Positions 1 through 15,842 of a stretch of 64,000 nt of DNA are shown piece after piece (the stretch's first letter is position 1; the number at the start of each line of letters is the position of its first letter). This DNA is from Lates calcarifer (Eukaryota > Chordata > Actinopteri > Centropomidae). A program made the translations under genes and the position numbers. Where the stretch lies: contig NC_066852.1 in assembly GCF_001640805.2 (NCBI RefSeq), forward strand, positions 10,710,194 through 10,774,193, in the 5' to 3' direction. The notes below the pieces were generated by a model. The model ran no database searches. It was given only the letters and a program-made list of their open reading frames with translations, and was not told where the DNA came from.

Positions 1-3000
1 TAAATGGGTTCATTCTGTGCTTTTTTCATTTATATTTGCAAGCTAGACCATTACTGTAAGTAAATGCTGGATTTACTTAAAAGCACATTCATACTGTACA
101 GTGCTGCTTGCACTGCCATAAATTGTTAATATATACTTATTGATATGCAGTCTTACAAATTTATGAACCACTACTGTTTAGATTTTAGGCTTGTGACATC
201 AGTCTCAGTCACAAATGAGCAGTATGTGGTATACAATGTAATAGCTATTGTTTCCCAACACTGTTACCTCCTGCTGATTTTAAAGTGGTTTTAAAGTGAT
301 CAAAAGCTTGAAACAGCCAATGTGCTTCTGTAATTTATTATATATATTTTTAATCAGTGGAAATCTTGGTCAAAATATCAGATTAACAACATATAATCTG
401 TAATCTGTTTTGCAAGATGATTTAATGAGCAGTTTCAGTGCAAAAGATGTACCAAGAGACAACAGTGCAGTATGTATTGTAATATAATGGCACAGACATG
501 ATTTGCCCCACCAAATGGTATGTGTGTATGTGTCTGAGTGTTTCTGCATGGTGCTCATTAGTATTAGCTTTCCCTGGCTGTAGACAGTAGACACAAATGA
601 AGTCTGGTTCAGTTTACTGGCCTCTCAGAAGGAAGCTAAAACACTGCAGCTAAAACAAAGATCAACAGCCCTCCTCTCTGAAAAAACAATATGTTATACT
701 GTCCTCCTCTGCTACGCTCTGGAACTAAAACTGATGTTAGCTTTCCCACCACAACGGCTCTGTTCAACATATCAGCCGGCAGCCGCTTGTGGTAATTTAA
801 GTTTCGAAGGGTTCCTTTTAAACTTCTGTGTTCTCTGTGAAAAGTGTTTTTACAGCGTGAGGAAAAGGTTAAAGGGAGATGCGCTCTTGGAGGATCAAAT
901 AAAACATGAAATTGTCATTGATGATAAGAAGAGATATGATGGCTCTGCTAAGCTGTAACACAGAGGCAGACTGGAAAAAACACAGAAATGGAGTTAGGTT
1001 TAGCAATTCTGCCTTGTTTGTGTTTGTCAGCTCTGGTTAAAAAACACACTTATTGATCATATTGACTTTTAATACTCTCATTAATGTGGTTTTATTAAAG
1101 CAATCATCCACTTTAAAGTGGAGGGGTGTTTTACCTCTGAATAGTCTGCCAGTAATCACAGCCTCTTGCGGCTTATTAGATTAATAAACGTGACTGATAG
1201 AGCAGTGTTCTCATACATGATTGAGAGACTCCAAATGCTCCGCTCTGATCTTATTTAAACTTCTAACAGAAAAGGAGGGCCCTGTCTCATGGTGCAAGAA
1301 CAGGTTATTATGAAGTGCTGTAAATTACCACACCACGTAATGGGACAACATCAGTAGAACCAATAAAGTCTGAAGCACTGGCAGATGGTAAAAATAAAAC
1401 CCAGATGACAAACAAGTCTCTTGGCAAGCAGCTGTTATTCTTTGGTAACAAACTTTACATTAGCGTTGTTGACTTCATGTGTACAACCTCAAAAACACCT
1501 ATCACAGCACTAAAGTTGCAAAGTTGTTTTCCATTGGCGTCTGAGTAATGAAAAGAATCATCACAGTTTATAAACTTTTTATTTTATTTATTTCTTTTTT
1601 TTCCTCTGTGCTTTATAGCTTCACCAAAATTGGATTTCAAGCCTGGCTACCCTAAGAGGATCTACAAACACATGTGGCGCAAGAGCAAATCTGTGTGGAA
1701 GAGCACAGAGTAAAAAAAAAATAAATAAAAATAAATAAGAGTGAAAATTAAAGTGGTTTAGCCTGAATGGATTTAAGGGCTGGAAAAGAAATTTTAGTGC
1801 CCAGTCATTCATCCTTCTCATACCGCTGTTAATATACATTTTTAATGGTTTGTCTGTTTCGGTAAAGCAGAAATCAGGAGGTGTTTCACTCTCAGCCATC
1901 TTTCATGCAACGAAACTGTTGTGTGGGTGGCATTAAATTTTTTGCATCATTAATGCAGTTCTATTAATTATAAATCCCTGCAATTAACAATACTGTGTAA
2001 CTGATGAATAACTTACCAACAAAAACTGCGCTGTTGTAGGAGACAAACACTGGAGTGATAGCTCAGTTTTGTCAAACATAAGGTGTCAGTATGCCTCAGA
2101 GAGCATCTGAAAACCCCTCCCCCTATACCTTTGCAGTGCTGAAAGGTCAGAGGTAACTGATAATCCAATAAACATGATAAGCATGCACTCTTCATATATG
2201 ATTTCATACTTCACACATGATTCATCACATCTCTCCTCTCTCTATGTTGGCAGGTTTATCTCCCTGCCTTAATCTGTGGTCATTTTAAAGAGATAAAAAA
2301 CCTTTAGAAACTATAAATTATTACACGTTTGGATGGTGCTGTGTAGCAGGGTAAATCACTGAACCCTTCACTCTTTTGTATGCAATTATAATGACAAAAA
2401 ACATAGACACACATAACCAACAAAAGTGGCTGAGAAACCTCCACAAGGCTTATATATTATATACATAATAATCCCTCAAGCCCCTGAAAATCAGATTTAA
2501 AAGCTTAACTGTTACTCTAAAACCTTGAACTACCAAGAGTTTGATTTTTTTTTTTTTCAATTTCTGATTGGTGCTTAGAGGTACAGACCAGTGAGAAGAG
2601 CACAGAGGAATAACAGAAATACAAAAATCTCTCATGTGGAATAGCCAAAACAAATCTAACTTTGGCAGAAAATTGTGTGTACATGTAATACTACATTGTT
2701 CATAGCAAAGGGCTGATTGCGAAAATAAGTTTTCATGATCTTTGAGATTTCATCTGTGCTGTGTTTTAATAATACAGGTCCCAAAGTTCAGTTTGAAATA
2801 ATATGTTTAATGACCGCAGGAGGCAGCAAACATATGTGGAGCAGCTACTTTGACAGAAACACAAACAAAGAGGAGCAATTTAGGCATATATGTATACTAC
2901 ACTACTATAGAGTCAGAGTGTAGTATTGTTTAAATAAGAAACAATAAAGAAGCATAAACCAGCTTTTGTAATCCAGTATATGCATGCATAGAAAACTGTG

Positions 3001-6000
3001 AATCCCTTGTACGTGGTACAATGTTCAGAGCTATATATAAAGCAGTTACATGATTTAAGTTGAGCAGCTGATGCTGAAAAAGAGCTGCTGTAATAGTATA
3101 GAAAAATACATGGGAGTCAACTCTCATGGGAATCTGTTGTTAGATTTGTAACCAATGAAAACAACTTCATGTAATATTCCTCTGGTGTCTTTTGTGTATT
3201 CTTAACTGATGCTTAAACAGTGACTTAAGCAGCTCTGAGGGGGATAGACTAATATGTTTTTCCACTGCATCACAAATAACCAACAGCTAGTAAATACGAG
3301 GCTACATCCACTTAAGAATAAGAAATGATACTGACTCAGTTTCAGCAGTCTATCTAAACTGAGCCTTCTTCAGAGAGTATGCCTACAGGATTTACTGCAG
3401 AGTTTCAACAGGGTCATATAAACTTATCCTGAATTTGCTAGTAACTGCAGTCTCAGTGCTGCTCCATTCCTGTTTCAAAATGGGCAGCATTATGCTCATA
3501 CTGAAAGCTGAATATGCCTTTTGATGTAAATGTACCGTGTGTAATTTGCATGTGAGGCACTATGATTGATTAGATGCCATCTGGACTAAACTAAAGTTAA
3601 AAAAAAAAAAAAAAACTGGAGGAGTATTAATTGGTAAGTGAGTGGTAACACATAACTGACAATGTTCTAACAATGAAGAAAATCTTCCCTCATTTTCCTC
3701 TTTCAGGTCTATTTTTTTATGTTCCTATTTCAACCCAGCTGAGAATCTAGCACATCTCCTTGAGGTCTTTAAAGACAGCAGGTGGTCACAACACCCACGC
3801 CAGTGCTAACCCTTGTGCCATCTCACATGTGAGAGACGTACATCAAAGCTGATACTCGCATCTGCAGCTGTTTGTTTATTCCGTAGCTACGCAGCAAGAT
3901 AGGAGATGAACAGCTCTTGATTTTAGCATTGGTGGGTGATGGTGGGGGGGCATTAGTTGTCTTCAGCATAAACACACACACACACAGACACGCTCTCCTT
4001 TCAACTCCAGCACCGTGATCATCTGTGATGTGTTATCGTTATGCTGCAAAATCAAACTTGTCAGCTACAAAAATGCACTGTAGTGCACAACAAGGGGATC
4101 TGATTTACCAAAGAAAACGCTGTTCATTTCCTCATAATCTCTTTTTGTCAGACGGGGTTGCCTCTCATGAATTCCATACCTTCCAGCATGCAAAGTTCAG
4201 GCTTGTTGTGGTTCCTTTTGAGAGTGTGAATCTGTCCACCAGGAGCAGTAAGTCAGACAGATGACACCTTTCAACATTACTGTGTGCGATGCAAGCTGCA
4301 CAGGATGTTCTCATGTATGACCTGTTTCGCTGTTGTTCTGTTGTTTCTGTTGTCTAATACTAGACTGCAGTGTCACCTTGTTGAATTACGCCCAAGGTGC
4401 AGCAAGTTTGTTTTTTAAAAATTGCGAAGAACTCTGAGTTTAAGCTCTGATAGACTTGACTGGAGAACAGCATCTCCTGGAAGTGCAGTCATATGCCAAA
4501 GATATAAAATGCATCTCAAATCTTACGTTTCTCATAGATCTGTTCTCATTTGAAGTTTTACAGAAAAGTTCAGACAGTAGCGGTAGCTTAACATCATGCT
4601 ATGACTTCATGTCCATATATAACAATGAAAAAACCCTATCAGCGCTGATCAGTATCCTCTGGCAGGTTTCACAAACATGACCCAAAAACTTCTTTCTTAT
4701 CTGTTTTCAAAGTGATGTGGACTGACAGGAGCAGTATCATGCATGAAGCAGGGTGAATAATTCAATGTATTTTTTAAAAGGACAAAAGACTGGGAGAGAG
4801 TGACAACTTGTCAGTGGGAGATAAACTGGGCGAATGAATAAGAGATGAAAATAAAAATGTGCCAGCTGCTGTAGGTAACCCAGTGCCATCCACTTTTCTG
4901 TAGCGCCCTTTTATATGTGTTTATCACTTTACCCTTCCTCATTTTTTTTCTCTTTTTGCAGTTGTGTGTCTTAAAAAGAAACACACAGGCATGTAGAATC
5001 TGAGGCAAAGGCAGGGATTTCTAGTTCAAAAGGGCTTCTAGGTTAGAGAGGTGAAGAGATGCTTAATGCAGACTAACTTTGGCTGCTAACGCCTTTGGCC
5101 ACTCTGTGACTCACTTTAGCTCCTATCAAAGCAAACTCTGACCATGTGTGTCCAACATGACAGCCTTGCGCAGGGCTGAAGGGGCATTACACGGACAAGA
5201 CAGGAGGGAAAGGGTGCAGAGTGTAACCTAGGGAGAGTCTGGAAGGCAGGTTCTGCCATGATGTGACAGTTTATGGTCAGTGCATTTATCACAGATGTCA
5301 TTCCTCATCACCGCTGAGCCGTGCCACACAGCCCACATATATGAAGTATACAGTAAAGGTCTGGATAAAGGCATCAGTGAAATGGGAGAGTGTTTAATGA
5401 TATTTTGTAGTAGGAAAAGTAATAAAACACAATCCAAAAGCTAGGTAACTGCCAGCAATGAAATGCCAGGTGCCAGTGAATTATATCACCATCTACAAGA
5501 GTACTATTATAACATAAGCTGTATTTCTGTTGGAGACAATAGCCCGAATATTCTCGTGTGGCGACAATAATTCACAATAATGCACAATCCATGTAGTAGA
5601 AAACCTAATTTTACAAAACAATAATATAAAAAAAAAAAACTCACCTTTGTTTGCAAATGCAGCATGATGTGAAAAAGAGCAAGGGCTTTGACAAAGGGCT
5701 TTTGTGCATGTACATATTTTAAATATGTTTTTACATGAAGTAATATTTCTGCAACAATCATAACCCATCAAAATGAAACTAAAAGTATTTTATTTCTGCA
5801 TTTGCATGTATATACCTGTAAAGCTGCAACATTTCTACCATCTACAGTTTCACCTCTTTGATCAAAACCTCAACCCAAGAACATACCAGATATGTAAACA
5901 AGGCCATTGCAGGTATAGCATGGCAACATATGTAATTCTCGCCTGCTGTGTTAACAGCTCAGGAAAAGTACATATGCATGCAGATTTTTTTCAATCATCA

Positions 6001-9000
6001 CTCCACAGATTGTTTTCTTCCAGCCACCCTAACTTCATATCTATTGCAACGCATGCACATTCACTGACAGCACATCTCCAGCCATATGTTATTTCCCTGA
6101 CCTTAGGATTTAAAAGGGCAAAATAAATCATGACTTTTTCCCATATTGGGCTTAGATGTTTTTCTTAATGCATAAATAGATTAAGTCGGATATTTGTGTA
6201 ATCAGATATTCTGCAGCTCCACAATCGCAGTGTGCCTGAGCCTTGTGGGGAAACAGTACGTGTTATTAACAGCAAAATGCCAAGGGAAGAAATGAAAAGT
6301 TCAAATTGAAATTAAGATATCGACCATCTGTATAACTGAGCAACTATGGTTATGAAGTGATCTCTGGCATGAAATGAAGCATGTTAGTACATGAGGTACT
6401 AATTAAGTGAGGACTCATCTCAAGAACTGGGATTATGAAAGAGCTATTATATTGAGGACCAAATCATCTCTGTCTTTTGAATTTTTGGTCGAATTCTATG
6501 GTGGCAGCACTTTTCATAATTGATACATGACATTTTGGAAAGAAACCCTTCAATTAGCAGTGATACCACTGAGAAGTTTACAGAGTTTTAATGGAAGGAC
6601 AATGAGACTGAAATTTTCTCTACCACACCTTATTTCTGTGGAATATAATGAATTGTAAATTCAGGGTCTGTATCACTGAGGGTTTGTTTGTGATATGGAA
6701 ATTTGCAGGCCTTGAAATCCATGATAGCAAAACGTGTTAAAGATTTGCTCACAACAGTACGATTTGCTTTCCAGCAGGCATGAGGGAAAACAATTAAAGT
6801 GCACATTTATCAGTACTGTACAGGACAGTGTACATGTACTGTCCCAAAGTAAATCTGGTATAAATGTGTACATTTTGTTGGTTAATCTGAGTGGAAAACG
6901 GTCGTCACAGTAGTGCAAGGTTAAGCAGTTTGTAGCACTGTGGAAAATAAAACCCCGGTCTAATCCTTTAAATCTTGGCAGATCTACCAGCACTGGGGAA
7001 AAACATTCCAGCCAGCGTTACTGGAAACAGATACTATGTGATACACATTGTCTCATTGTTAAATGTTTGATTAGTTCAGCCTACTGTGAAAAGAGCTTTC
7101 CCATTTGGCCACCTGATATTTGTCCCATGCTTGGCAGGAATAAAGGAAATGGACAGATAATTGCAAACACCATTTAAATCATACCATTGCTCTTCACTTG
7201 TTATTCACTTATTCTGGAGATAAGGAAACAAGTATATTATTGAATTTTTCAGTGTGATTGCAAAATTGAGTACTCAGTGTTCATTAGTTTTAACCATCAG
7301 CTTTGCAGTCAAAAGGCCCGAGGTCTTAGTGGCACCAGCAGCCTGTGTCTTAAATACTTAAGTAAGAGAGGGTCACTATTTAGGGCTTGTTACAGCATCA
7401 GATGTCATCACTACAAAGTCAGCCAGCAGCCTCACACAGCGCCAGCTACCTGTCTGCACCGACCCGTAGGGAGGTGAATAAGCAAGTGGTCCGACACATC
7501 AGTGTGTCAGCGCTGCAAGCGGTGCCAGCCACAAGGTTAAAAGGACGGGAACCTTTATGTACGGCTGTTCACAGAGAGAGTTATGCTAATTCTGATCCTA
7601 ACTGAGCTTGAAAGCGTTGCCTCTTTTTTCCCATTTTGTAGCAACATATCATCATAGCTTCATCACTTCTCCTGGGGAGAAAAATAAATAAATAAAAAGT
7701 AAAACTAAATCAGACATTTAGGCTGACTTGGTGCCTGAGAGCATCAGACCTTGTCACCCTAATTTTAATTTTCTGGACCCAAAACACAGACACATACACA
7801 CACTAGTCTGCCCCTAAGGCAATGTTTTGAGGTAGGTGTTTATAAAAAGAAGCATGCAAATGACTGGAAGAATGATGAATAGAACTGAAATATTAATGAG
7901 GGGAAAAAAGTGACAAAACATAAGGTTAAAAAAGTCTATAGTCTATTTGGTTTCCACACTTGTAAGTCAATAGTCTGAATTCTTTAGGTCTCATCATGAA
8001 GAATAAAGTAAAGGCTGATATATCTGCACCTCTACATCTGAGATATTTTTCCCTTAAGAAAATCATTCTTGTTCAAAGTTGTTTTTCCCCACTGGAATTA
8101 ATTAGCATCCTGTGGAGCCGGTCTTGGAGTATTTGCTTTAGGATTGTAAGAATTTTTCCGTGGCACTTTTCTGGTGCAGACAACCAGCTGCTCACTTCTC
8201 TAAACTGGGGTTTTTTCAGTCGATGTCCTCTCCGCCATCCTGTATCCATCAAGCTTAGTATCAATACTGCTGATGGCTGGCTCCCTGGATTGAGGGAGGA
8301 TGAGGGATGTATTGCACAGTGCCAGAGTGACAATCAACTACTTGTGGAAGATTCATCCCAAGAGCAGAAACTCCAGGTGGGGTATTTAACATACATTCAA
8401 TATTCGAAACACATAATCAAAGGCTTAATAAATTAGTTGTTGTCCAGTGGGCTCACATCAGTTGATTTACCATTTTAATGTAATTGTTATTTCTAAAACT
8501 GGGCAACCTGACAGTCTCATTTCTGTTTTTTTCTATGCTGCACAGGGAAATTCAGCAGCAGCTCTGACCTGACGACTGGCCTGTAAAGTGCTCCGCTTAT
8601 CAGCTTGGAATTTATGTCAGCATGTGTAGAGCAATGGCTACATTTACAGATAAAACCATCTATCTCTCTCAGTCTGATGGCCGAGGACAGAGAGAGTTTA
8701 GGTCATGTTGCTGTTATAGTAGAGAGATAACTGATGAAGCGATGACCCTCTGACGACACAGAGATTGGCACAGACAGAGTTTTATGGCCCAGAAAAGGTC
8801 ACGGCAGCCATAAACCAAATCGGGAGCCGACTGAACGGGCAAGGTTGTTGATTAAAACTCCAAAATTTTGCTCATAACTCTGTGGAGAACTTATAAATGG
8901 GATGCAGACTCATCGACCAATCACCACCATCACTGTAACTCAGAGACAAAGGGTAGTTCAATAAGGTGATAGAGCAGATAAACGGCCAGCATTTGAGGAA

Positions 9001-12000
9001 ACAAGTGGCAAAAATAGAGCAAGAATAAATAAAACACACAGGAGCGATGGCACCATTTCGTACCTACTGAAATACGATTGGTTGCACAGCTTGCAAAACA
9101 GGGTAAATTACTGTCATCAAAGATCTCTCAGAGTGTGGACTGCTGAGCTTCACTTAGCTAGCGACATCGCCCTCTGAAAGATTGAGATAAGAGGCTGACT
9201 GCTTTACAGTATTTTTATGTCTGTCTTTGACTGAAGTCATTCAAGACATGAGGAAAACCTGTCAAGATCATATTTGTAGCAAACATCTTCACTTGTGTCT
9301 AAAAGGACTGAAATAAACATGTCTGACCAAGGAGCTCATGAAAAACCCTCATCCTAAACACACACACACACACATACCCCACATTATTGCAATCATACAC
9401 TACAAATAATACAGTGCAACATAGTGTGGAGTGTGTGTAAGAATAGAAATTACGACAATAAAAGTCAAGGTCTCGCTACAATTCTTTGTTAAATGTCTGG
9501 TATGAGTGTCAAATGTCTAGTTAATGACTTTATCAGCTGGAAACACACTTTTTCCCTGACATGACCATAATGATGACAGATTGATTGAGGCCATCCATAG
9601 ATTACACAAGTGTCTCTATTATTCCAGTGCAATGGAGTCACAAGTCTGGTTGTGAATATTCTAAATTATTAAGCTGTTTGTCAGACGCTGGCAAGAAAAT
9701 TCACACCGACTTTGCATACTGCTGATGCTGCAACAGGATGCACAATGGCATTTCATTCTGTTTGTGATTGAGTGCGATTGTCAAGCCATGAGCAACGGCG
9801 TCGTGAAATACGTGTTTATTGAGCACGGCAGCCGGGCTCAGACAGGCATAGTTTGTAGGATCAGTTCTAGACAGCATCAGCAAAAGGCCACATGACTCAA
9901 TCAAAACAGAGCAAGTTTCAACAAATCTGGATTAGATTAAGAAGTAATTGACTGAATAAACAGATTTAAAAAAAAAAAAAAAATAAACATGTGAACCTTG
10001 CAGAAGAGTTGAGTTGCCGTTCCAGAACGGTGATAAGAACTGAGTTTTAGCAGTACTGGACTTTCTTTGTGTGTCATGTCGTGAATTTAAATATATCTTG
10101 CACAGCCTTTATCACACATCAGTCATTCTCTGTCACCTTTACTGCTTTGAATACCCACAAATGACAACAGGAATCTGATAATTTTTCACTCTCAGATGAT
10201 ACTGTACACCAGCACAGCCGTGATCCCCGGGATAAGATTTAAAGCCACAGACGTAGATGGCTGTCACTGGCAATCTCCAGTTTTATTTCTCGAAAAGGCC
10301 CTTTGTTCTTGCTGCTTATCATCTGCTTAAGTATGAAAAGAATACATGTTATCAGGCTTGGAGCGCATTGTAACTGATTAAAACTATTGAGAGGGACAAA
10401 AGGACAAAGAGTAAGGGAGCAAGACAGGCAGCGAGTGATGTTTGGAGGAGATGATGGCAGGAGAGGCCCTGGCCATCCAGCAGAATTTTAATTACTGCAG
10501 GCAGCAGCAATTCTCACAGACTAATCTCCCCCACAGTAGGATTTATAGGCATTACTGATGCTGACAAAGTGATCGCTCCGGGAGAGATAAAACATTCTAA
10601 AATAAAGCATGAAAATGGATATGAATAACACTTCCTCCTCAAGGCAAGGTTGTTTTAATGTTTGTTTCACTAAACAGCATTGCCTATTAACAGATTGTTA
10701 TGGATTATTACATTTTGTAAAAAAAAATAAGTGGGTGTGTGGTTTTAAAGGCTTGATGAAAATTTCTGATTGAATGTCAAAAAGACCGCATTTCACTACA
10801 GAGAATTTTTTGTTCTGTGAAAAGTGAGTAAAAGTCTTCCACCCGAATGTCAGCAGTGAATGAAGCAATGAAGTGAATTTCCTCAACAGCAAAGGTTAAT
10901 GCCATTTTAAAGCCAGTGTGAGTGGGAAGTAATAATAATGATTCCACACTAGCTGTGATTTCTAAGGCTTGGAGTTAGGACATCCCCTCACCCCTCCCTT
11001 TCCTTTCCTCTTCCCACTTCCTGACATTTCTATTATTGAGAAACAGCAACTCCAGGATAGCATGATACTGCTGCCGCACTACATCCGCTCCAACTTAATC
11101 CTCCTGGCATTTCACTAGCCTGCTCTCTTCCCTCACACGCGCCAAACTATTTAATATTTAATCCACTTTGGATGAGATTACCACGCTACGGGTTAGTTGA
11201 AAATTTTGGCAGGGGACAGACTTATCAATGGTTATGATGCATGGCAATTTTTCTTTTATTTCCCTTTGGCTATGAAACGGAACGCCGGTTGATTGTGCTT
11301 GTTGAGTGTGAACAGGGATTGATGAGAGGTCTGAGACTGCAGTGAGACTTCCTAATGAACAAATAAATCAAACATCTCGCCGAGATTGAGCCACCGTCTC
11401 ACCGCGTGGATCACAAAGTCACACCACATCAGACTTGCTAAAGAAGATGATCAAGGGCACTAATTGAATTGTAGTATACACGCACACACGGCGCAGTACA
11501 GCCCCACCCCTGAACAACCAGAGCTATCACCTCAGTGGATATTGCCTTTAATTTCACAGCCCAAAGTCAATTTCACACCCTGCAATCTCCATATGTTTAT
11601 CTACAGAAATTTAATTTCTGTTATTAGTGACAGTCCTTTCGGCCACATGCTCAAGTGCTCATACACACATGCCATGAACAGACACAAACATACCCTGAAC
11701 AAACACATATACACCCACAAGATTTAAGTGTGAGCGCAAACATCTTGTAATGTGTTGTAATTCAGTGCAAACTATATTCTTCCCGAATGTATTCATTCTA
11801 GCTGGTACAGAAAATTGCTGGCTGATATTAAAAAGAACAGGGTGGAAAAGAATGTTATTTCAAAAACAAAATACTGATGACTTTGGACTGTCATTCAGTT
11901 TCAAAAAGGGTTTTATGAGCAGCAAAAGAATATGGTGGCTTTGTATTGAGTAGTTACGTGGGTGGGTAGGTATAACGGAGCAGAACTGAAACAGCTGAGC

Positions 12001-15000
12001 ACATAACTTCTAGTATTTTCCTTTAAAGGAGAGCTGATGGGCTGTAGCAGAACTCTCAAGGTATGATTAATGCTTTAAGTAAAGCTTTCCATATGTCTAC
12101 ATTGTTGAGATGTTCCCTTTAATTTCTCAGACTGGCTGTTTGTCTACAGGGAGCCTTTGCTGGCAGTCTCACAGATGGGGGGGTTGGGGATCATTACTGG
12201 AAAAATCAGGATACATTCTTGTGTGATCAAAATAAAAGCAAGGGGCCCCTCTTGAGGCTCGTCTGGCTAAGAATAGAAACAAAAATATCAACTCGCAAAT
12301 CTTGTGAACTAAATGCAGTGATGGAAATCTAATAGAACTGGTTTCAACGGATTCCACAGTTAACCATCCTACTGTATCTACCACTGTGGTAGCTGCAACA
12401 AACCAGAAACTTTACAGTAACAGAGAGACAAAAGCAAAGTAATGTTTTGCACAAACAAAGCCCTGGGTTATTTTCTCTAAAATCTATTTAATTCATATCA
12501 TGGGTGAGTTTACCAACTTGCATCTGTCTCAGTACCTTTAGCATGTTTACTTAAAGGCAAGAAATGCACCGATGCACTATTGATTCACAGTTCTGGTCAC
12601 TATATAAAACAAATCCTGACCTTATATGTTTTATTTTCACTCTAAATCCAGATTACTTTCCCAATTTATTACCAGAGGTGATACAGGTATGTTCATGTTT
12701 ATGCAAGGTCTGCTGGCAGAAGAGGTCTTGTCTTTGTTTACTCTGCCTCGCACTCCCCCCAATCCCAAAGTTATCAAGTAGGTTAAAGTGAAGAATTTGT
12801 GCAAAGTAAGCTGATGATATTCACCAAGTTTTTTCTCAAGGTACCTGGTCTGAGCCATTCCCTCAATCTTACATCTAAAAATGTAAGCTTCCTTGATGGA
12901 GGCTCACTAGTGGCTGCAGTGATGTGCAATATGGATAGACTGATCTTAGGCATATAAAAATTATTATGTCTGTCTGGCTATGCCTTCAGCATACAGCACC
13001 CTTGAGGTTGTTTACTGCTTACACTTTTTGTGTGTGGTTCAGGAAACATCACAACAAACCTCATGCGGAATTGGGAACCTGTAGGAGAGGGATTTAGATG
13101 TGTCGCCAGCCAGCCTACGCGATTATTGAGAAGCTGCGTGAGAGCTCAGCACACCAGCATGAAGAATGAGATTTGTAATGTAGACATGTGGACTCAATAC
13201 GACAACACGACGAAATGTGGGAATGCCCACTGGCCTCGTTCCCCGAGCTTACATATGATAAGCTTCAACTATCTTGTCTTGAGCCGCCAAGTTGGTGTGT
13301 AACACAGCCTCATCTGGCCAGGGCAGTAGGCTATGACATTTCACCCCCCCCTGCCAAGAAGATCCTTCTTCTATCTTCACTCTCCAAAGCTCCCCGTGGC
13401 CCCAGAGAGCACCGTCAGCATGCAGCAGTCAGCTGAGGCTGATTGAATTAACTGACACAAAGTGGATTCTACTTGCTCAACCTGCTGGACAGATGAATGC
13501 ATCACTGACAGACTCTGAATCCAGGCAATGTGAGCGTGCGTCTGATGAATGCTTTCACCAGGATATAGTGGCTCCGACAGCCATTAGGATGAACACATTC
13601 TCAGTGCTACATCAAATACAACTGGGATGACTGTAAAAAAAAATAACAACCCTCAACCCTGGTATGGAGCTCTCTGAGGCCCAGAGAAAGGCATCTTGTT
13701 TCTGCACTGCATCAAAGGCATGGTTGGATGTTTGACGTAGATTTATTTGTTTCCTAGCAATGGGGCAGTGGTAGTGGTAGGTTAAAGAAGCAGGCTTGTG
13801 ACTGGAGGTTGTTTGGAAAGCCTGGGCTGTGGAAATTAATGAGAAACACTTTCCTGTGGTTGCACCAGGCAGCCCTCAAGCATGAGTGAACACAATTCCA
13901 TGAATCGCATATATTCCTTCCGTTCCCTACAACTTTTGCCCCGAGGATGTAAATGAATGCGAGCTATAAGTCAACATACCTGCTAAAATAGAATGTAAAC
14001 TTCCTGTGAAGTCCACAACAGCAACAGCAACCATTAGTGCCATAAATATGACGCTGGGTTGCCCCAAGGGGAGTTACATTATGATCAAAATACTCAAGAG
14101 CACTAATGGATGTTTAGACCAGTGTTGTTGTTCCATTTGGTACACTCAGGGCCACAGGCCAACATATACACACAGTTTCAGGTCAACTTTAAGCAGCAAT
14201 TCTTGAACTTTTTCAGTGTCCTGGTTGTACTTAGGCACAGGCCTATGCATATGAAATTCCTATTTGATAAAGGAAAAAAAAATAGCATGAGAAGGTTTTG
14301 TGAGATTATGTGTATTACAATTAAAGACTAAAGAATTTACTGAACAGAGTAACAGTTGAATTAATCTTCCATTGAACCCCTTGAAGGACACTGTGGTGTG
14401 TCCTTTAACACTAATCACTTTTTCTTCTCTAAATTTAGTGCTGCTGCCACCACAATGAGACATTTAGAGAAAAAATCCACAATTGAAACAACCCTGGGGG
14501 ATGGGCTTGGGTTCAGCCTCAGGGATTGACTCATTGATTCCCTTCAGCTCTTGATTCTGGCCTTGAGTGCCACTAGGCAGGTTTCAAGGGCTCTCATTAC
14601 CAACGCGTACATGTAAAGCTGTTCAGTGCTGCCTCAAGCTGTCTGCAGAAGAACACTAAATTGAGCGCTGCAGCGAGGATGATGGATAGTCCTGTCCGGG
14701 ATACAGATGGCTCCTGCAGGGGGTCCGGCTCCCCTTTGGGACAAGTCAGCTGGGCTGAGGACCACATGTTGACAGCTAGGATCTCTTTGCAGTGTAACAT
14801 AAGCCTCCACAGAGCCATACATAACAGCTTGGAGACCTCGACTGTCTCCGAGATGTTGCACTAGTACCACACGATCAATAAAGCAGCAGAGTGTAACACT
14901 AACAGCTCCAGTATGCATGTTATCCATTCTTGACTGTGCATAGTCAAGTGTGATGTGTGATGTTTCCCCTCTGGAAACTACTATCCTGACAAAACCTCCT

Positions 15001-15780
15001 CTGGGAAGTGTCATAATTATAAAATACGTTTTAGCATTTTAGGAAATAAAAATATTTTTTGCTATTGCTACATAATGTTACTATTAACTGATGTTTACTT
15101 ATCAGTCTAAACATAGCACGTTCATTTTTTTAAAATTAAATAAATGCAGTCCAATTCTGTTATTTCAGTGTTGATGCACAAAGGCCACAACACACACGCT
15201 CTCTCTTCTCTCTCTGTGCAAGGCACAAAAACACCAGAGAGTCAGCAGGCTGTTTAAAAAAAAAAAAGTGTTGTGATTTTGAACACATGTACACAATGGT
15301 GGAAAATGAGTGATGGAAAGTGATAACAACAATGCATGAAATGAAATTTGTACTCTGCTCTTCTCCACTTCGTGAAGTAACGGTAGTTAGCTAGCTAATT
15401 GTTATCTGTCACAGTACCAAGCCTATAGTAATTGTTTCAGCGATGCTAGACATGCTAACTGTTATAGCTGTAGTATACGTTCATGGGAGTCTGGTGATCT
15501 TCCTCCTCCACCATAGGAACAGTGTGACGGAAAGTATTAGTGGTTTGATGTTTTCAAACCACGGTACACCTTGAAACTGATAACCGGCCAATGCCTAATC
15601 CTGATGATGGTCCTGCAAATTACTTCTTCCTGCTTCCTGATGTACTATATCCAGCTCTAATAGTGCTCAGCTGAATGTGCCGTCACACCTCCGCAGGGCA
15701 ACAACATAAATAAAACTGAGCAAGTGCAGGTTTAGTGGGGCTATAGAATGAGAAGATCTGCACTGTATGTCAGTTTGACT
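1..15780. other. First-intron DNA of the SEZ6L-like gene, left part; no gene seen
   Basis: A+T-rich non-coding DNA. I see only chance frames of up to about 146 codons with no recognisable protein, a poly(A) run at 3599-3615, short CA repeats at 3969-3985 and 9356-9374, and a poly(A) run near 9967-9983. The block 10430-10620 has mixed composition with TAAT-type words and could be regulatory. The window edge cuts this intron, and no CUB, sushi or Thr/Pro-rich second exon is recognisable. Confidence 0.55.
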
Positions 15781-15842
15781 GAGAGAGCAGGAGGGTAGCA
15801 GGTGATGGAGTGCACTTGTGTGAGCAAGGGCTCCAGGGTCAC

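Noticed and set aside
7996..8436. 146-codon plus-strand frame overlapping an 86-codon minus frame
   Set aside because: Composition and hydrophobicity look random, with no splice signals that fit and no family resemblance.
14383..14404. Short inverted repeat AAGGACAC...GTGTCCTT
   Set aside because: An 8-bp stem is within chance expectation in a window of this size.
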